Below, piece by piece: positions 61,901-64,000 of a stretch of 64,000 nt of DNA. Position 1 is the first letter of the stretch; every line of letters begins with the position of its first letter. The stretch spans positions 1,697,591-1,761,590 of the forward strand of contig JAQFVV010000228.1 in assembly GCA_028023455.1 (NCBI GenBank). Reading direction: 5' to 3'. The position numbers and the translations under genes were made by a program. Source of the DNA: Epiperipatus broadwayi. Taxonomy: Eukaryota > Onychophora > Udeonychophora > Euonychophora > Peripatidae. The notes under the pieces were generated by a model. The model searched no databases, was not told where the DNA came from, and saw only the letters and a program-made list of their open reading frames with translations.

Positions 61901-64000
61901 AAAAATCTGCCCATTACATAAAAACAAATATATACATAAAACATATGAAATACTAATACAAAAAATTATATGATCTCAAATTTATCATTGTTCAAGATTC
62001 ATATTTTAATATAAAAAAATTAACATTACAGTGTATCATTTGTTAGTTTATCAAATTTCAAATAACATTTCAGTGCCAAAAAGCTGAAAATAAACTTGAA
62101 AAAGGGAATTCCATTAATTATCAACTGAAAAACAAAATTATCTGAAAAAAAATATATACAATAAATATACTTCACAATCAGAATTGCCAAGGCAGGGTAA
62201 GATCCAGGACTACTTACTGTCAGAATGTGGAATTCAGAAGAGAAGAGGATGAAAAAATTATATACAAGTTGGAATAAAGATTAGGATAAAATAAGATGAA
62301 GAACAAACAATGTAATAAGAATATTAAACTTCATTTTCATTATTGATTAAGTGATTATATGACAATTCCTAGAATGGTTGTGTTCCCACTGAACATTAAT
62401 TCTATTCAGTGGAAGCTTATCTGGATGCTGATCTCTTTAGATAAAATATTGTTATCAACAGTTTATAACTATACCACACTTTTATAGGCACATATCAATA
62501 TCCATACTGCATTGTGGTTGACTGTTTGCATGGTAGAAGCTGATGCATCACAATAAGACACTGTGATGTAAGATTAATATATTTTGCATTCTTATTATGT
62601 TCTTTGATGATGGATAATAAGCATTTAATAGTTTTCTTTAATAAAGACTTTTATGATTAATAATGAATTGGAAATATGTGAATGATTTGTTATTGCCATC
62701 TACAAATCTTGAACTTACTGAATCTATGAATTGTAAATGTGTTATCAAAAAATTTGTTGATACCAAGATACTCAAAAAACAAATATTTTGTTATTATTTG
62801 TAAGGTAGATTTTAGGTACACAAGTTTCAATACTATTGCATTGTTTTATCCTGGTTTTCTTTGATAAATGATATTTTTATTAATATTCACCTTTGTGAAC
62901 TTTTATTTGATTAATTAATGTTTGTTATAAAATTGTTTTTTTTTTAAATCATATAAGTCTAATAATACACATATGTCTTTTCCATTAAATCAGACTATTT
63001 TATATATTTTTTAAAAAATATATAAGATCTTGAACCATACATGTGTCTAAATATTTCCCTTGGCAGCTCTGCTAACAATTAAGAAACAAAATGTAATGTA
63101 ATAAATATATGCTATATGCATATATGAGTGTCTGTGTACATATATATATATTTCATAATTCATAATAATTGCTATTCATGAAATTACTTATAAACAACTA
63201 ATTGTAATTTGGTATAAAATATTAATATGCTGAAGTTTTAATTTTGCTTCATTTAACAGTTTTTCTTATAGTCAATATTTCTTATTTAAGACGTTCACAT
63301 ATCTATCCTTTTTTTTTAAAAGCATGAAATTAATAATGAGAAATATGGGTGAACCATGAGACAACCCTCTAACAGATTTATCCACACTACTTAGAAGTGA
63401 ACCATAGCAACTATAGTAATCATACTGAACCATATTGATCAATATCAAAATTAAGAATGTTGTATTATAGACAGAATATTATTAATCTAAAAATCTGGAT
63501 TTAAAATTGAATTCAGATTCAGAAAATTTTCCAAAAAAAAAAGCACAAAATCACTCAAATACAAATCTTTAATTATATCTGTAAAACCAAAAGTAGATTA
63601 AAAAATGAAATGTAATTTATTAATAAATATTCTTATAAAAATTAATTTACTAAAATATATAAATTTTAATTCAATACTTACATTCATTAGATTATGAAAA
63701 AAATGTGCATTGAAAAATGGTGACATTTTTGTATTTTGTAAAATGAAGATTAAAAACTAAATGTTTAAAAATATCTGTATCACTTTAAAAAACATTAAAT
63801 AAATAAAAAATATCTACTTATATTTACTATACTTGAAATTCTGTACTACTAAGGAATAAAAAATTCACAATAAAAATATGAAAAACTATATAATAATTGC
63901 TTTTTAAAAATTATTTTTCTGTTTGTATTTTGAAGATAAATATTTAGCCTAGAAACAATCTGTATTTATATTTTAATGAATAAATAAAAAGTTTTTTATA
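58931..64000. other. No gene recognised
   Basis: About 5 kb of AT-rich DNA. Short frames (59363-59557, 60330-60536) have no recognisable content. A GAGAGAGAGA run lies at about 60688-60698 and TA-rich simple repeats near 63131-63150. No repeats with clear ends were identified. Confidence 0.5.

Noticed and set aside
1-64000. CRISPR arrays, bacterial operons, ribosome binding sites or rRNA genes
   Set aside because: Nothing of this kind is visible; the sequence is eukaryotic repeat-rich DNA.

Overview
This is an AT-rich animal (most likely invertebrate) nuclear sequence, about a quarter G+C by eye, with no host gene that I can recognise. The longest open frames belong to decayed retroelements; the other open frames are short, low-complexity and compatible with chance. 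The repeats point to a metazoan with active or recent RTE/BovB LINEs, L1/Tx1-like LINEs, Penelope-like elements (PLEs), hAT and TTAA-type DNA transposons and tRNA-derived short repeats. This mix is known from molluscs, arachnids and cnidarians, among others; I cannot name the species.

Layout. 1-13 kb: a hammerhead-type repeat cut by the window edge, a small hairpin, a non-autonomous hAT element (5048-5917) carrying a minisatellite, a duplicated unit of unknown origin (about 7.96-9.18 kb), and two members of a degenerate TTAA-flanked family. 13-24 kb: four palindromic or inverted-repeat blocks (13.29-14.35, 17.95-18.94, 21.71-22.27, 22.68-23.87 kb) plus a related copy at 17.0-17.4 kb; one of them sits inside an RTE/BovB LINE (20.17-22.40 kb, minus strand). 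24-39 kb: mostly featureless, with an L1/Tx1-like fragment (30.3-31.4 kb, minus), an RTE endonuclease remnant (34.0-34.4 kb, plus) and the longest L1/Tx1-like copy (35.8-38.25 kb, plus). 39-50 kb: two more TTAA-family copies, one interrupted by a 175-bp hammerhead-family element with a 14-bp target-site duplication; an RTE 3' end; and a second hammerhead palindrome (48.9-49.5 kb). 50-64 kb: an unclassified 1.4-kb terminal-inverted-repeat element, two L1/Tx1-like 3' fragments, and two PLE 3' ends encoding a GIY-YIG domain in inverted orientation (57.24-58.93 kb). From 58.93 kb to the end nothing is recognisable.

The most interesting observation is that at least four different short repeat families here carry sequences fitting the type I hammerhead ribozyme layout (stem I - CUGANGA - stem II - GAAA - very short helix III - UH - stem I). 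Most occur in palindromic blocks. One lies just downstream of the PLE GIY-YIG domain, where PLE terminal repeats are known to carry hammerheads. I infer that much of the palindromic repeat load derives from PLEs or from retrozyme-like non-autonomous relatives. None of the copies looks fully intact.
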